A DNA stretch of 64,000 nucleotides from Desulfitobacterium chlororespirans DSM 11544. Its GTDB lineage: Bacteria > Bacillota > Desulfitobacteriia > Desulfitobacteriales > Desulfitobacteriaceae. The stretch is from assembly GCF_900143285.1 (NCBI RefSeq), contig NZ_FRDN01000017.1, forward strand, positions 57,289 to 121,288, read 5' to 3'. Numbering within the stretch: position 1 is the stretch's first letter; the number at the start of each line of letters is the position of its first letter. This document shows positions 42,704 through 52,576 of the stretch, in pieces. Below the pieces are notes generated by a model. That model did not search any database, was not told the origin of the DNA, and saw only the letters and a list, made by a program, of their open reading frames with translations. The position numbers and the translations under genes were made by a program.

Positions 42704-44902
42704 ATGCAGCCAATATCACGTCGGTCGTTCTTAAAACTTGCTGCTGCGACCACGACAGCCGTTGCTCTGCCCCAAGCATTAAAGATGGATTTCCAAGCTT
42801 TTGCCGAAGAGGCTAAGCATGCAGAGGTCACACGGGTTCCATCCCTTTGCAATGGCTGTTCCAGCTACTGTGGAGTATGGGCTTATGTGAAAAACGGCAG
42901 GTTGTGGAAGATTGAAGGCAATGATATTCATATGAAATCCAGAGGCCATATCTGTGCGCGGGGGCATGGAATTGCTCAGAATGTGTATAACCCTGGACGG
43001 GTGACTCAGCCTATGAAGCGTGTGGATGACAAAAACAATTTCCAACCCATGACCTGGGAGGAGGCTTTCCAAGAGGTGGGGGCCAAGATGAAAGCCATCG
43101 TCGAAGAGCATGGCGGCGATAAAATGGTCTGGGCCTGCCATGGGGGTAAGGAGAGCTATGCCCAGCAATTCATGGATATCATTGGTTCTTCTACCTATAT
43201 AACTCATTATGCTACCTGCTTTTCAGCAAAAACCAACATCTGGCAGAACATGGTGGGCGGTATGTTTAATCCGGACTTTGATCAAGCCAAAACCATGCTC
43301 TTTGCAGGAAGAAACTATGCCGGGGGAATTATTCCCGCCGCTATGAAACGGATCACGGAAGCCAAAGCCCAAGGGGCGAAAATCATCGTTGTGGATCCCC
43401 GCTTCTGTGAATTGGCGACTATCGCCGACGAATGGATTCCTATTCGGCCTGGGACAGACTTAGCTTTCTTTTTAGGAATCGCCCACACATTAATTACCGA
43501 AAAACTCTATGATCAGAGCTTTATGGAGCAATATGTTTATGGCTTTGACGAATTCTGGATGCATAATAAGGACTTCAACGCCGATCAGGCAGCCACGATC
43601 TGCGGTATCGCCGCCGATAAGATTCGTGAAGTGGCCAGAGAATTGGCCGGAAGTGCTCCCCAGGCCTTCCTGGATCCCGGCTATCACGGATTAGCCGCCC
43701 ATTACCAGAACTCCAATGAGACCATGATGCTCAATATTATTATCAATGCTCTGCTGGGCAACTTCTGGAAAGCCGGCGGACTGTTTCCAGCCGCCAGCAC
43801 AACCTTTGGCCATCCCGAAGCCACCTATTACGGACCTGTCGCCGCTAAAGGAATCCGCGCCGACGGAGCCGGTGAGGTAGGAGAATACCCCTTAGTGGAA
43901 CCTTCCCGGGGGATTCCGCAAAGAATTCCCGACATGATTGAAAAAGGCAGAGCCAGAATGGTGTTCTTTTATTCCTACAATCCTTTGCGCTCAGCTCCTG
44001 AACCGGAATACCAAAAGAAGATTAAAAATGCGGATTTAGTGGTGAGCATTCCCTATGACTGGAATGAAACTTCTCTCTACGCCGCCCATTATATTTTGCC
44101 TGAGAACCACTATTTGGAACGGACGGAACATCCCAAGGTCATTAATGGCAATATCTATTGGCCGGCGACTCAAGTGGCTACCCGGTTTAAAGCTCTGGAG
44201 AGCACCACTTCAAGCCTTGACCTGTTGGATATTATGAAAGGCTTGACCAAGGCTTATGGAATCGAAAACCTCTACGGCTATACCGTGGAGGAAGAATTGG
44301 AAGTGGCTCTGGGCCCCATCGGAGTCAGTGTGGATGAACTGCGGGAAAAGGGCTGCATAGAGCTTATGCCCTCAGTACTGCCTAAAGAGAAAGGGCTAAC
44401 CTTTGGCACCTTTACCGGAAAAATAGAATTCTCCATAGGAGCCTGGAGAAAGGAAGGCTATCTGGGCGTACCCACTTGGGTGCCTCCTTTAGTGGAGCCG
44501 GCGGGAGTCAACGAGTTTCGTTTGATTCATGGCAAGCAGCCCTGGCATTCCCACATCATGACCACCAATAACCCATATTTAATGGCCATTACCGAAGAGA
44601 AAAAGGGCACTTATATGTGGATAAACAGTTCCCGAGCCGGTGAGTTAGGTATCCAGGAGGGGGATTGGGTTACGGTGTCCAGTGACATAACCTCCAAACA
44701 GGTACAGGCCCATATAACGGAAGGCCTTCATCCCGAATGTGTTTGGCTGCCCTCAACCTATGGAACGTTCTCTGAAAAACTGGAACTTGGCTACGGCCAA
44801 GGTGTGAATTATAACGATTTTATTCCTGCCCGAATCGATAAGAAGACAGGTCATGTCATGGGGCAGGAATGCATCGTAACCATTACAAAGGGGGGGAAAT
44901 GA
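42704..44902 (+). CDS. Tat-exported molybdopterin oxidoreductase, PsrA/PhsA-like catalytic subunit
   Basis: 732 residues. Twin-arginine signal SRRSFLKLA at 5-13. An N-terminal 4Fe-4S site C49-C52-C56-C84 is followed by the molybdopterin domains; C172 in HYATCFSAK is positioned as the Mo-ligating residue, as in polysulfide, thiosulfate and formate-type enzymes (not the Ser of DMSO reductase). C-terminal molydop-binding domain from about residue 610 (FRLIHGKQPWHSH). Faces outside the membrane with its iron-sulfur subunit. Substrate not certain; rhodanese neighbours favour sulfur compounds, arsenate or others remain possible. Confidence 0.85.
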   Translation: MQPISRRSFLKLAAATTTAVALPQALKMDFQAFAEEAKHAEVTRVPSLCNGCSSYCGVWAYVKNGRLWKIEGNDIHMKSRGHICARGHGIAQNVYNPGRVTQPMKRVDDKNNFQPMTWEEAFQEVGAKMKAIVEEHGGDKMVWACHGGKESYAQQFMDIIGSSTYITHYATCFSAKTNIWQNMVGGMFNPDFDQAKTMLFAGRNYAGGIIPAAMKRITEAKAQGAKIIVVDPRFCELATIADEWIPIRPGTDLAFFLGIAHTLITEKLYDQSFMEQYVYGFDEFWMHNKDFNADQAATICGIAADKIREVARELAGSAPQAFLDPGYHGLAAHYQNSNETMMLNIIINALLGNFWKAGGLFPAASTTFGHPEATYYGPVAAKGIRADGAGEVGEYPLVEPSRGIPQRIPDMIEKGRARMVFFYSYNPLRSAPEPEYQKKIKNADLVVSIPYDWNETSLYAAHYILPENHYLERTEHPKVINGNIYWPATQVATRFKALESTTSSLDLLDIMKGLTKAYGIENLYGYTVEEELEVALGPIGVSVDELREKGCIELMPSVLPKEKGLTFGTFTGKIEFSIGAWRKEGYLGVPTWVPPLVEPAGVNEFRLIHGKQPWHSHIMTTNNPYLMAITEEKKGTYMWINSSRAGELGIQEGDWVTVSSDITSKQVQAHITEGLHPECVWLPSTYGTFSEKLELGYGQGVNYNDFIPARIDKKTGHVMGQECIVTITKGGK

Positions 44903-45450
44903 TGGCTGACTATGTAATGTTCATTGACCCCAACCGATGCACAGGCTGCAATGCGTGCCGAATCGCCTGCCAGACCCAGTGGGGGTTAGCGCCGACCATG
45001 AATTTTAACAGCCTTATCGAACAGGAGACAGGGAAATATCCCAAGGTGCAGCGGCTGATTACTCCCGTTCAATGTCAGCATTGCGACGACGCTCCTTGTC
45101 AAACGGTTTGCCCAACAGGAGCGACCTATAAGAGAGAAGATGGAATTGTTCTAATCGATGCCCAAAAGTGCATTGGCTGTAAATATTGTATGGTGGCCTG
45201 CCCTTATAATGCCCGGGTCATCAATGAGCACGGAGTGCCGGAGAAATGCCGCTTTTGTGCCGAGTATGTGGTCAATGGGGGAACACCGGCCTGCGTATCC
45301 ACTTGTATGAATGATGTGCGCGTTTTTGGTGATTTGGATGATCCCAGCAGCCCCCTTCATGAACTGCTTAAGAACCAAGACCTTATCCAGCTTCGGGCTG
45401 ATCTCCATACCAAGCCGAGAATCTACTATGCCAAGAGTAAACGTATTTAA
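44902..45450 (+). CDS. Four-cluster ferredoxin subunit (PsrB/DmsB-like)
   Basis: 182 residues with sixteen cysteines in four groups, CTGCNACRIAC, CQHCDDAPCQTVC, CIGCKYCMVAC and CRFC...ACVSTC, for four 4Fe-4S clusters. Transfers electrons between the membrane subunit and the catalytic subunit. No signal peptide, so exported by riding on the Tat partner. ATG 44902 overlaps the upstream stop (ATGATG). Confidence 0.92.
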   Translation: MADYVMFIDPNRCTGCNACRIACQTQWGLAPTMNFNSLIEQETGKYPKVQRLITPVQCQHCDDAPCQTVCPTGATYKREDGIVLIDAQKCIGCKYCMVACPYNARVINEHGVPEKCRFCAEYVVNGGTPACVSTCMNDVRVFGDLDDPSSPLHELLKNQDLIQLRADLHTKPRIYYAKSKRI

Positions 45451-45462
45451 GGAGGTGAGCCC

Positions 45463-46608
45463 ATGGAAAAAAGAAAGTATCGGCGAAGTATTTGGACCTA
45501 TGTGTCTCTTCTTTTGTTGGCCTTTGCCGTGGCGGGATCCATCAATAAGTACCTGATCAGCGGGGAACATGCCTTTGGCGTCAGCCCGGACGTTCCCTGG
45601 GGAGCCTTGATTTCCGGCTATGTCTTCTTTGCCGTGGCTGCTACCGGGACAGGGCTGGTGGGTTCCTTAGGCCATGTCTTCCGCATCAGGAAATTCGAAG
45701 TTCTATCCAAGCGCGCTCTGCTGGCCTCCATACTCCTGCTGCTTGCTGCTTTCATCGTGCTGGCCGTGGAGCTGTCCAATCCCTTTAAGATGGTTTACCT
45801 CCTGCTTTCCCCTAATTTGTCCAGCCCAATTCTTTGGATGGGAGTCTTTTATGGGTTCTACCTGGTGCTGCTGTTCGGTGAGTTCTTTTTTACCATGAAA
45901 GACAATCACAAGGCCGCTACAGGGATTGCCTATGTGTCCTTGGTTGTTAAATTATCCGCCATCATCAATTTAGGCAGAGTGTTTGGTTTCACTACCACCC
46001 GCAGCTTTTGGGACGGGTATTATTATCCGGCGTATATGGTCGTCTCGGCGGTGGTCTCCGGTGCAGCCGTGCTCACCATCATTCATTATCTGTCCGGGAA
46101 AGAATCCCTGGGTTCCTCACAAAACGCTCAGGGAAAAGACCTTGCCCGCACACTTAGTCAGATCTTAGCCGGTGGGTTGCTTGTCTTTGCACTCTTCCAG
46201 GCCATCAAGGTAGGGACATCACTGGGCAGCGGCAACCAGGCAGTGGCTCAGGCCGCTCAAGCCTTGATATCCGGTCCAATGGCAGTACCTTTCTGGCTGA
46301 TGGAAGTCTTGGTGGGAATTGTGGCTCCCTTGCTGATTCTCTATCGATCTAAATTCTCATCACCGGGGCTATCCTTCTGGGCCGGAATCCTGACCATGCT
46401 TGGCCTGCTCTTTTCCAGACTGGACTTTGTCTACGCCGGTCAAGTGGTGCCCTTGCAAATTACCGATGCAGCGGCCAAGGCTGTGCATGTGTTCAATGCT
46501 TATGCACCGACCTGGAGTGAATGGTCGCTAATTATGGGGGCTGTAGGCTTGATTATCCTGGTGTTCGATTATGCCGAAAGCAAACTTTCTCTGGATTCTC
46601 ATTATTAA
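45463..46608 (+). CDS. NrfD/PsrC-type membrane anchor
   Basis: 381 residues, about nine to ten membrane segments, with features of the NrfD family such as WGALISGYVFFAVAATGTG and FEFFFTMKD-like loops. Oxidises menaquinol for the enzyme or reduces quinone in reverse. ATG behind AAGGAGGTG, a consensus ribosome site. Confidence 0.88.
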   Translation: MEKRKYRRSIWTYVSLLLLAFAVAGSINKYLISGEHAFGVSPDVPWGALISGYVFFAVAATGTGLVGSLGHVFRIRKFEVLSKRALLASILLLLAAFIVLAVELSNPFKMVYLLLSPNLSSPILWMGVFYGFYLVLLFGEFFFTMKDNHKAATGIAYVSLVVKLSAIINLGRVFGFTTTRSFWDGYYYPAYMVVSAVVSGAAVLTIIHYLSGKESLGSSQNAQGKDLARTLSQILAGGLLVFALFQAIKVGTSLGSGNQAVAQAAQALISGPMAVPFWLMEVLVGIVAPLLILYRSKFSSPGLSFWAGILTMLGLLFSRLDFVYAGQVVPLQITDAAAKAVHVFNAYAPTWSEWSLIMGAVGLIILVFDYAESKLSLDSHY

Positions 46609-46628
46609 ACGGGAATGAAGGTGTAACT

Positions 46629-47297
46629 ATGAATAACACCTGTGCCTCCCGGCAGGCCTTACAGAATTTGCTGCAGCTTTTGGCAGAGTTTTTTGCCTTC
46701 CCTGATGAGGAGTTCTGTGCAGCGGTCCGCACGGGGCTTGTCGATCTGCAGGTAAAAGAACTAAGTCAAGGAGCAGGGTTACCCCGAGAAAGCGAATTTA
46801 AGAAGGATGCTCTGACCTATGGAGAGTGGGTGACTGCTTACAATCACTGCTTTTTAGGAGTCCAGAAGCCCTTTGCCCCTCCCATTGAATCGATCTACAA
46901 GCCCTGGACCGGGGATGAAAGCTTTCAGGTGTCCTTTAAAGCTCAAAAGGGGTATCTGATGGGGGATTCCGCACACCATGTTCAGCATATTCTTAAATCT
47001 TTTGGTCTGGAAATCCCACTTGAATACACGATGATGCCGGATCACCTGATCATCCTTTTGGAATTGCTGGCCTTTTTGGTGGGGGGAGGTTTTGAAAAAG
47101 AGGCTAAGCAGTTTTGCCGGGACCATTTTGACTGGCTGCCGGATTTGCATAGAGCTGTTGAAGCTCTTCCCGTCAATGGACGCCTTTTCATGGCGGCTCT
47201 TGCTGAATTAGAAGGCCTTCTCCAAGCTTTCCTGAGTCAGGATCAGAATCATGTACCTTTGCAGGAGATGATTGCGCCGGCCAAGTTTCTGAATTAA
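46629..47297 (+). CDS. TorD/DmsD-family maturation chaperone
   Basis: 222 residues, all helical. Family features YNHCFLGVQKPFAPPIESIYK and MGDSAHHVQHILKSFGLEIP, and MMPDHLIILLELLAFL. Binds the Tat signal and helps cofactor loading of the molybdoenzyme encoded upstream. The true start is ATG 46629; the longer frame begins inside the membrane-subunit gene. Confidence 0.87.
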   Translation: MNNTCASRQALQNLLQLLAEFFAFPDEEFCAAVRTGLVDLQVKELSQGAGLPRESEFKKDALTYGEWVTAYNHCFLGVQKPFAPPIESIYKPWTGDESFQVSFKAQKGYLMGDSAHHVQHILKSFGLEIPLEYTMMPDHLIILLELLAFLVGGGFEKEAKQFCRDHFDWLPDLHRAVEALPVNGRLFMAALAELEGLLQAFLSQDQNHVPLQEMIAPAKFLN

Positions 47298-47343
47298 ATT
47301 GGCTCATTACGAGTCAGTTTAAATAAAAAAAGGGGGAAAAAGA

Positions 47344-48240
47344 ATGTTAAAACATCTAAAACAATCAAAAGCCTTAACACTGGTCATTTCTCTGCTGCTT
47401 GTTCTCAGTCTCGTTACCGGCTGCGGCTCTGCACCCGCATCCACTACACCTGCCCAACCGCCGGCAAGTCAGGAACCTGTTAAATCGGAAACCCCGGCGC
47501 AACCTGAACAACCGGCTGCAACTGCTCCTACCGTAGAGTCCAACACCTTAGGCTGGGATGATTGGTCAGCCAAAATGAAAGGGACCATTAACAAGGATTA
47601 CTACATCGTAGACTTAAGAACTCCCGATGAAATCAAGCTGGAGAAAGCCTTGGAAGGCTCCATCAACATCGATGCCAATACCACCCTTGGCACCGGCAAT
47701 ACTGATGTTATCGACGAAAAACTGCAAGGTGTAGCTAAAGACGCCGTCGTCCTCGTCCATTGCAAATCCGGGGGAAGAGCAAAAAAGAATCTTCAAGCTT
47801 TCTTAGACAAAGGCTATGTCAATGCTTTTGCCCTTGACGGATGGACTGCCTTTGATGCCAAAGGCTACTTTGGTGCAGCGAAAATCACTGCCAGCTCCGA
47901 GCAGCTTAAGCCTGATGCCTGGGTAGCGAAAATGCAAGGAACGATTGGTAAAGACTATTATGTCCTCGATGCCCGTGACAAGAGTGAATATGATGCCGGC
48001 CATATTGAAGGCGCTTTGAATTTCGGTGTCAGAGATCAATTCACTGTGGATCATGCCGCCACCATCGCCAAAGTGAAGGAAGCCATTCCTAATAAAGATG
48101 CTTTAGTCCTGGTTCATTGCGCAGTAGGTGCCCGTGCGAAAGTAGCTCAGGCTCATCTGAAGGCTGAAGGCTATACTAATGTAATAATCCTCGACAATAA
48201 GATTACGATTGATGCCAGCGGCAACTATAAGTTTGAATAA
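47344..48240 (+). CDS. Lipoprotein with two intact rhodanese domains
   Basis: 298 residues. Lipobox SLVTGCGS anchors C27, followed by a Pro/Ala/Gln-rich linker to about residue 70. Two rhodanese domains carry catalytic cysteines C140 (VHCKSGGRAKK) and C259 (VHCAVGARAKV). Likely a sulfane-sulfur carrier on the outer face of the membrane, analogous to Sud in polysulfide respiration. ATG follows AAAAGGGGG. Last gene of the operon. Confidence 0.85.
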   Translation: MLKHLKQSKALTLVISLLLVLSLVTGCGSAPASTTPAQPPASQEPVKSETPAQPEQPAATAPTVESNTLGWDDWSAKMKGTINKDYYIVDLRTPDEIKLEKALEGSINIDANTTLGTGNTDVIDEKLQGVAKDAVVLVHCKSGGRAKKNLQAFLDKGYVNAFALDGWTAFDAKGYFGAAKITASSEQLKPDAWVAKMQGTIGKDYYVLDARDKSEYDAGHIEGALNFGVRDQFTVDHAATIAKVKEAIPNKDALVLVHCAVGARAKVAQAHLKAEGYTNVIILDNKITIDASGNYKFE

Positions 48241-48353
48241 CTAACCTAAATAAAAATTATCATGGTGAAAATTATAATTTTGCCAGCGTTGCTCATGGGG
48301 ATATCATTTTTATCATCCCTCTGGACGATGACGATGTAACATTTATGGCTTAA

Positions 48354-48390
48354 ACAGGCCGCCGTTCAACTACGGCGGCCTGTTTCATGT
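48354..48390 (+). terminator. Terminator of the molybdoenzyme operon
   Basis: ACAGGCCGCCGT and ACGGCGGCCTGT are perfect 12-base arms with a six-base loop, followed by TTTC. Confidence 0.8.
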
Positions 48391-48476
48391 AAGCTGAAAG
48401 GAAATCTCAAGGAAAGTCTTAAACAAGCTCCCCATCCTATGATATAATAATAAGTCGAATAGTGAGGTGGAGTGAG

Positions 48477-50744
48477 ATGTATCGTTTAGAGGATTTGAAC
48501 CCAGTTCAGCGCCAAGCGGTAGAGCATCGGGAGGGTCCCCTATTAATATTAGCAGGGGCAGGATCCGGGAAAACACGGGTTTTAACCTATCGTATAGCCC
48601 ATTTAATCGCCCAAGGCATTGAGCCTTGGCACATTCTGGCCATTACCTTTACCAATAAAGCAGCTCAGGAAATGCGTGACCGGGTCTATAGCCTGGTGGG
48701 CAGTGAAGGGAGAGGGCTTTGGGTAGCGACCTTTCACTCTGCTTGTGTGCGGATTTTAAGAAGCGAGATCGGCTATTTGCCCGGATATTCGCGGAGTTTT
48801 GTCATCTATGATAGTGGGGATCAGCTGGCATTGATCAAATCCTGCATGAAGGAACTGAACCTGGATGAGAAAAAATTTGCACCCCGGGCAATCGAATCGG
48901 TGATCAGTGATGCCAAGAATAAGCTGCTGACACCGGAGGACTTTTCCCACCGAGCCAAGGATTATTTTGAGCAAAAGGCAGAACGGGTCTACGAACTGTA
49001 TCAGAAGAAACTCCTGGCCAATAATGCGCTGGATTTTGATGACATCATCATGCTGACGGTCCGGCTGTTCCGGGAGAATCCTGAGGTATTGTCCCAGTAT
49101 CAAGATAAATTCCGCTACATTCTTGTGGATGAGTATCAGGATACCAACCATGCCCAATACGCTTTGGTCAATCTCCTGGCTAAGAAATACCGCAACCTCT
49201 GTGTGGTAGGGGATGATGACCAATCCATCTACATGTTTCGTGGAGCCGATGTGCAGAATATCCTGGATTTTGAACGGGATTATCCCGAAGCCAAAACTTT
49301 GAAGCTGGAGCAGAATTACCGTTCAACCAAATCTATTCTGCAGGCCGCCAATTCAGTGGTTCAGAACAATACGGAGCGCAAAGAAAAATCCCTGTGGACG
49401 GAAAATGAGGACGGGCAGCCTATTGTCTATTACGTGGCGGACAATGAGCATGATGAAGCCCGTTATATGGGTGAGCGCATTCAACGTCTGCTCAATGTGG
49501 AAGGTCGCAAATTCAATGAGTTTGCCGTACTCTACCGCACCAATGCTCAATCCCGGGTCATTGAAGAACGCTTTATGAAGGAAGGAATCCCTTACCGGAT
49601 TTTTTCGGGACTTAAGTTCTATGAACGGATGGAAATCAAGGATATTCTGGCTTATCTGCGCATCCTTCATAACCCGGCGGATCAAGTGAGCTTTTCCCGT
49701 GTTTTGAATGTTCCCAAGCGGGGCTTGGGAGAGAGCACTTTAGAAAAGATTCTCGACTATGCCAATGAACAGGAGATGCCTGTTCTGGATGCGATCATGG
49801 AGGCCGACTATATACCTGAGCTGCAGTCACGGGCCAAGAAGCCTTTGCTGGCTTTCGCCCACCTGATGCAAGAGCTTAGAGCCTTAGCCGCCGCGGAGAG
49901 CTCAGTAACCAAATTGGTTGAAGAAGTATTAAAACGGACCGGATATTGGGATAATCTGGTTAGTGATAAATCACCGGAAGCGGAAGCCCGGCTGGAAAAC
50001 CTGCGCGAGTTCTTATCCGTGACCGCCGAATACGATGAAAAAGCGGATAACTACGAAACTGCGGTGATCCAGGAGGGGATTGAAGATGCCCTGGTTCCAG
50101 GACTGGCAGGTTTTTTGGAGCAAGTGTCTTTAGTAGCTCAGATCGACTCCTTGGATCAGGCAGATGATGCTGTGGTGATGATGACCATCCACAGTGCCAA
50201 AGGGCTGGAATTCCCGGTGGTTTTCCTGGGCGGGATGGAGGAAGGAATCTTCCCCAGCAGCCGCTCCATGCTTGATCCGGTGCTTTTGGCGGAAGAGCGG
50301 AGACTTTGCTACGTGGCCATAACCCGTGCCCGGGAGCGTCTCTATCTGGCCTATGCCCAGCAGCGGATGCTTTACGGAAGAACCCAATACAACCGCCCTT
50401 CCGAGTTCTTTCAGGAAATTCCCACCCATGTCCTGGTGGACCGGGACCCTATTGATCCCCCACCTACCCGGGCTCAGAAGCCCCATTCAGCTGCGGCAAG
50501 GCCGGCAACGACTCCATCAGGAGGCCCATCACCCTGGAGAACCGGGGAGCGAACCATTGGCAATCCCATACAGGATGCCCCTGGGGTGGACTATAAAGTG
50601 GGAGAAAAAGTGGAACATGCCAAATTTGGCAAAGGTGTGATTGTGGCTATCAAAGGCGAGGGGAGTTCGGCTGAACTTTCCGTGGTCTTTGGGGGCGAGA
50701 TCAAGAAGCTTATGGCGGAATATGCCAGGCTTGTTAAACTTTGA
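48477..50744 (+). CDS. pcrA: ATP-dependent 3'-5' DNA helicase PcrA
   Basis: 755 residues, UvrD/Rep superfamily 1. LNPVQRQAVEHREGPLLILA, Walker A GAGSGKT, VDEYQDTNHAQY (motif II), VVGDDDQSIYMFRGA (motif III), QNYRSTKSIL and VMMTIHSAKGLEF. A Pro-rich linker near 665-700 leads to the C-terminal Tudor-like domain (KVGEKVEHAKFGKGVIV) that contacts RNA polymerase. ATG 48477 behind GAGGTGGAG. Confidence 0.95.
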   Translation: MYRLEDLNPVQRQAVEHREGPLLILAGAGSGKTRVLTYRIAHLIAQGIEPWHILAITFTNKAAQEMRDRVYSLVGSEGRGLWVATFHSACVRILRSEIGYLPGYSRSFVIYDSGDQLALIKSCMKELNLDEKKFAPRAIESVISDAKNKLLTPEDFSHRAKDYFEQKAERVYELYQKKLLANNALDFDDIIMLTVRLFRENPEVLSQYQDKFRYILVDEYQDTNHAQYALVNLLAKKYRNLCVVGDDDQSIYMFRGADVQNILDFERDYPEAKTLKLEQNYRSTKSILQAANSVVQNNTERKEKSLWTENEDGQPIVYYVADNEHDEARYMGERIQRLLNVEGRKFNEFAVLYRTNAQSRVIEERFMKEGIPYRIFSGLKFYERMEIKDILAYLRILHNPADQVSFSRVLNVPKRGLGESTLEKILDYANEQEMPVLDAIMEADYIPELQSRAKKPLLAFAHLMQELRALAAAESSVTKLVEEVLKRTGYWDNLVSDKSPEAEARLENLREFLSVTAEYDEKADNYETAVIQEGIEDALVPGLAGFLEQVSLVAQIDSLDQADDAVVMMTIHSAKGLEFPVVFLGGMEEGIFPSSRSMLDPVLLAEERRLCYVAITRARERLYLAYAQQRMLYGRTQYNRPSEFFQEIPTHVLVDRDPIDPPPTRAQKPHSAAARPATTPSGGPSPWRTGERTIGNPIQDAPGVDYKVGEKVEHAKFGKGVIVAIKGEGSSAELSVVFGGEIKKLMAEYARLVKL

Positions 50745-50817
50745 TTGGGAATGCTTGGTTTGATTGAGAACCCTTAGTCTGATATATTCATGTCGTTATG
50801 GGAAAGGACAGAACAAC

Positions 50818-52452
50818 GTGTCAAAAAAAATCCATGTCGTAGGTCATAGAAACCCGGATACCGATTCTATTTGTGCAGCCATTGCCTATGCCCGCTTAAA
50901 ACAGCGTCTGGGCATGGACCATGTTATCCCTTACCGGGCCGGAAAAATCAACCGTGAGACAGAATTCGTCTTAAATGCTTTCGGAGTAGAAGCTCCGGAG
51001 CTCTTAAAGGATCTTCATCTTCGCGTCAAGGATATGCTCAATGGTCCTATTCCCACGGTTAAACCAAGAACCTCTCTTCTGGAAGCCTGGAAGATTATGA
51101 AGGAGAGTAAACAAAAGACACTTCCTGTGGTGGATCATACCGAGCAAATGATCGGGATGATCACAGTAGGTGATTTATCCGGTTCTTATATTGAGAGCAT
51201 GGCGGATCATGAGTTGGAATCCCTGCATATCCCGGTGGAAAACGTGATCAGAACACTGAACGGACGCTTATTGGTAGGCAGTGCCGAGCAGGATCTTAAA
51301 GGGAATGTCTATGTGGGAGCCATGCGCCATGAGACTCTGGAAGCTTATGTAGGCAATGGCAATATTGTCTTGATGGGAGATCGGCAGACCGCCCAGGAAA
51401 GCGTTCTCCGCCAAGGGGTATCGGCCTTGATTCTTACGGGCGGTGCGACCTTAGCGCCGGAGCTGGAAGACTTAGCCCATCAGCAGAATTGTGTGGTCAT
51501 CTCCGTACCCTATGATACTTTTACGGCGGCCCGGCTGCTGCCCATGACCGCCCCGGTGCAAAATGCCATGAAGACAGAGGGCATCGTCTCTTTTAATGAA
51601 GATGATCTGATCTCCGAAGTCAAAGAGAAGATGTTGGAAACCCGTTTCCGCAATTATCCTGTCTTGGATGAGCAAGGCAAGGTCGTCGGCTTGATCAGCC
51701 GCTATCATCTTCTGAGCCTGAGCCGGAAACAAGTGATTCTCGTGGATCACAATGAATTTGGCCAAGCCGTTGTGGGGACGGATCAAGCCCAGATTCTTGA
51801 GGTGGTCGATCACCATCGGGTAGGAGGAATCCAAACCGGAGAACCGATTCTCTTCCGCAATGAGCCTGTGGGCTCCACCTGCACCATCGTGGCCAAATGC
51901 TATCGGGATTGGGATGTTGTTCCAGAAAAAGCTATAGCGGGAATCATGCTGGGAGCTATTTTGTCAGATACTGTAATTTTTAAATCTCCCACTTGCACCG
52001 AGATCGATAGAGAGAATGCTACTTACCTGGCCAGCATCGCCGGAGTAGATCCCAAGGAATTTGGAGTGCAAATGTTCAAGGCGGCTTCCAATCTTGGGGA
52101 GCGGCAAGTGGATGAGTTGATCGAAGAAGATCTCAAAGAATTTACGATGGGAGAGCTCCGGGTTGGCATCGGTCAATTCAGTGTCATGGGGCTGGAAGGT
52201 CTGGATCAATTGCGGGTCGAATTATCTCAAAGGCTGGAAGAGATTCGCGGTCAGCGGGCTATGAATTACCTGATGCTGATGGTGACCGACCTCTTGGAGG
52301 AAAACACGGAATTGTTCATCAGCGGCGCTAAGCCTGAAGAAATAGCCAAGGCTTTTGATAAACCTCTGGACAAGGAAAGCATCTTCCTCCCTGGGGTGCT
52401 GTCCCGGAAGAAGCAAGTGGTTCCCCCCTTGTCGAGATATTTTCTTCAATAA
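50818..52452 (+). CDS. Manganese-dependent inorganic pyrophosphatase, CBS/DRTGG regulated
   Basis: 544 residues. DHH-family II pyrophosphatase split by regulatory domains: HVVGHRNPDTDSICAAIA at the N-terminus, then CBS (TVGDLSG), a DRTGG domain (about 195-300, MGDRQTAQESVL), second CBS (FRNYPVLDEQGKVVGLI) and the rest of the catalytic part (LVDHNEFGQAV, VDHHRVGG). The CBS-PPase type is allosterically controlled by adenine nucleotides and Ap4A. GTG 50818 starts at MSKKIHVVG behind AAAGGA. Sits between pcrA and ligA. Confidence 0.92.
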   Translation: MSKKIHVVGHRNPDTDSICAAIAYARLKQRLGMDHVIPYRAGKINRETEFVLNAFGVEAPELLKDLHLRVKDMLNGPIPTVKPRTSLLEAWKIMKESKQKTLPVVDHTEQMIGMITVGDLSGSYIESMADHELESLHIPVENVIRTLNGRLLVGSAEQDLKGNVYVGAMRHETLEAYVGNGNIVLMGDRQTAQESVLRQGVSALILTGGATLAPELEDLAHQQNCVVISVPYDTFTAARLLPMTAPVQNAMKTEGIVSFNEDDLISEVKEKMLETRFRNYPVLDEQGKVVGLISRYHLLSLSRKQVILVDHNEFGQAVVGTDQAQILEVVDHHRVGGIQTGEPILFRNEPVGSTCTIVAKCYRDWDVVPEKAIAGIMLGAILSDTVIFKSPTCTEIDRENATYLASIAGVDPKEFGVQMFKAASNLGERQVDELIEEDLKEFTMGELRVGIGQFSVMGLEGLDQLRVELSQRLEEIRGQRAMNYLMLMVTDLLEENTELFISGAKPEEIAKAFDKPLDKESIFLPGVLSRKKQVVPPLSRYFLQ

Positions 52453-52576
52453 ATAGCTCCCGGAGAATTGAGTTCCCTTAACGGGTTAGACTATAGATGG
52501 CGTTGTGAGGGTAACCCGCAGCGCCTCTCCTGTACAATACAAAGCTGAATGCTTAAAAGGGCCGCAAGCTAATTCT

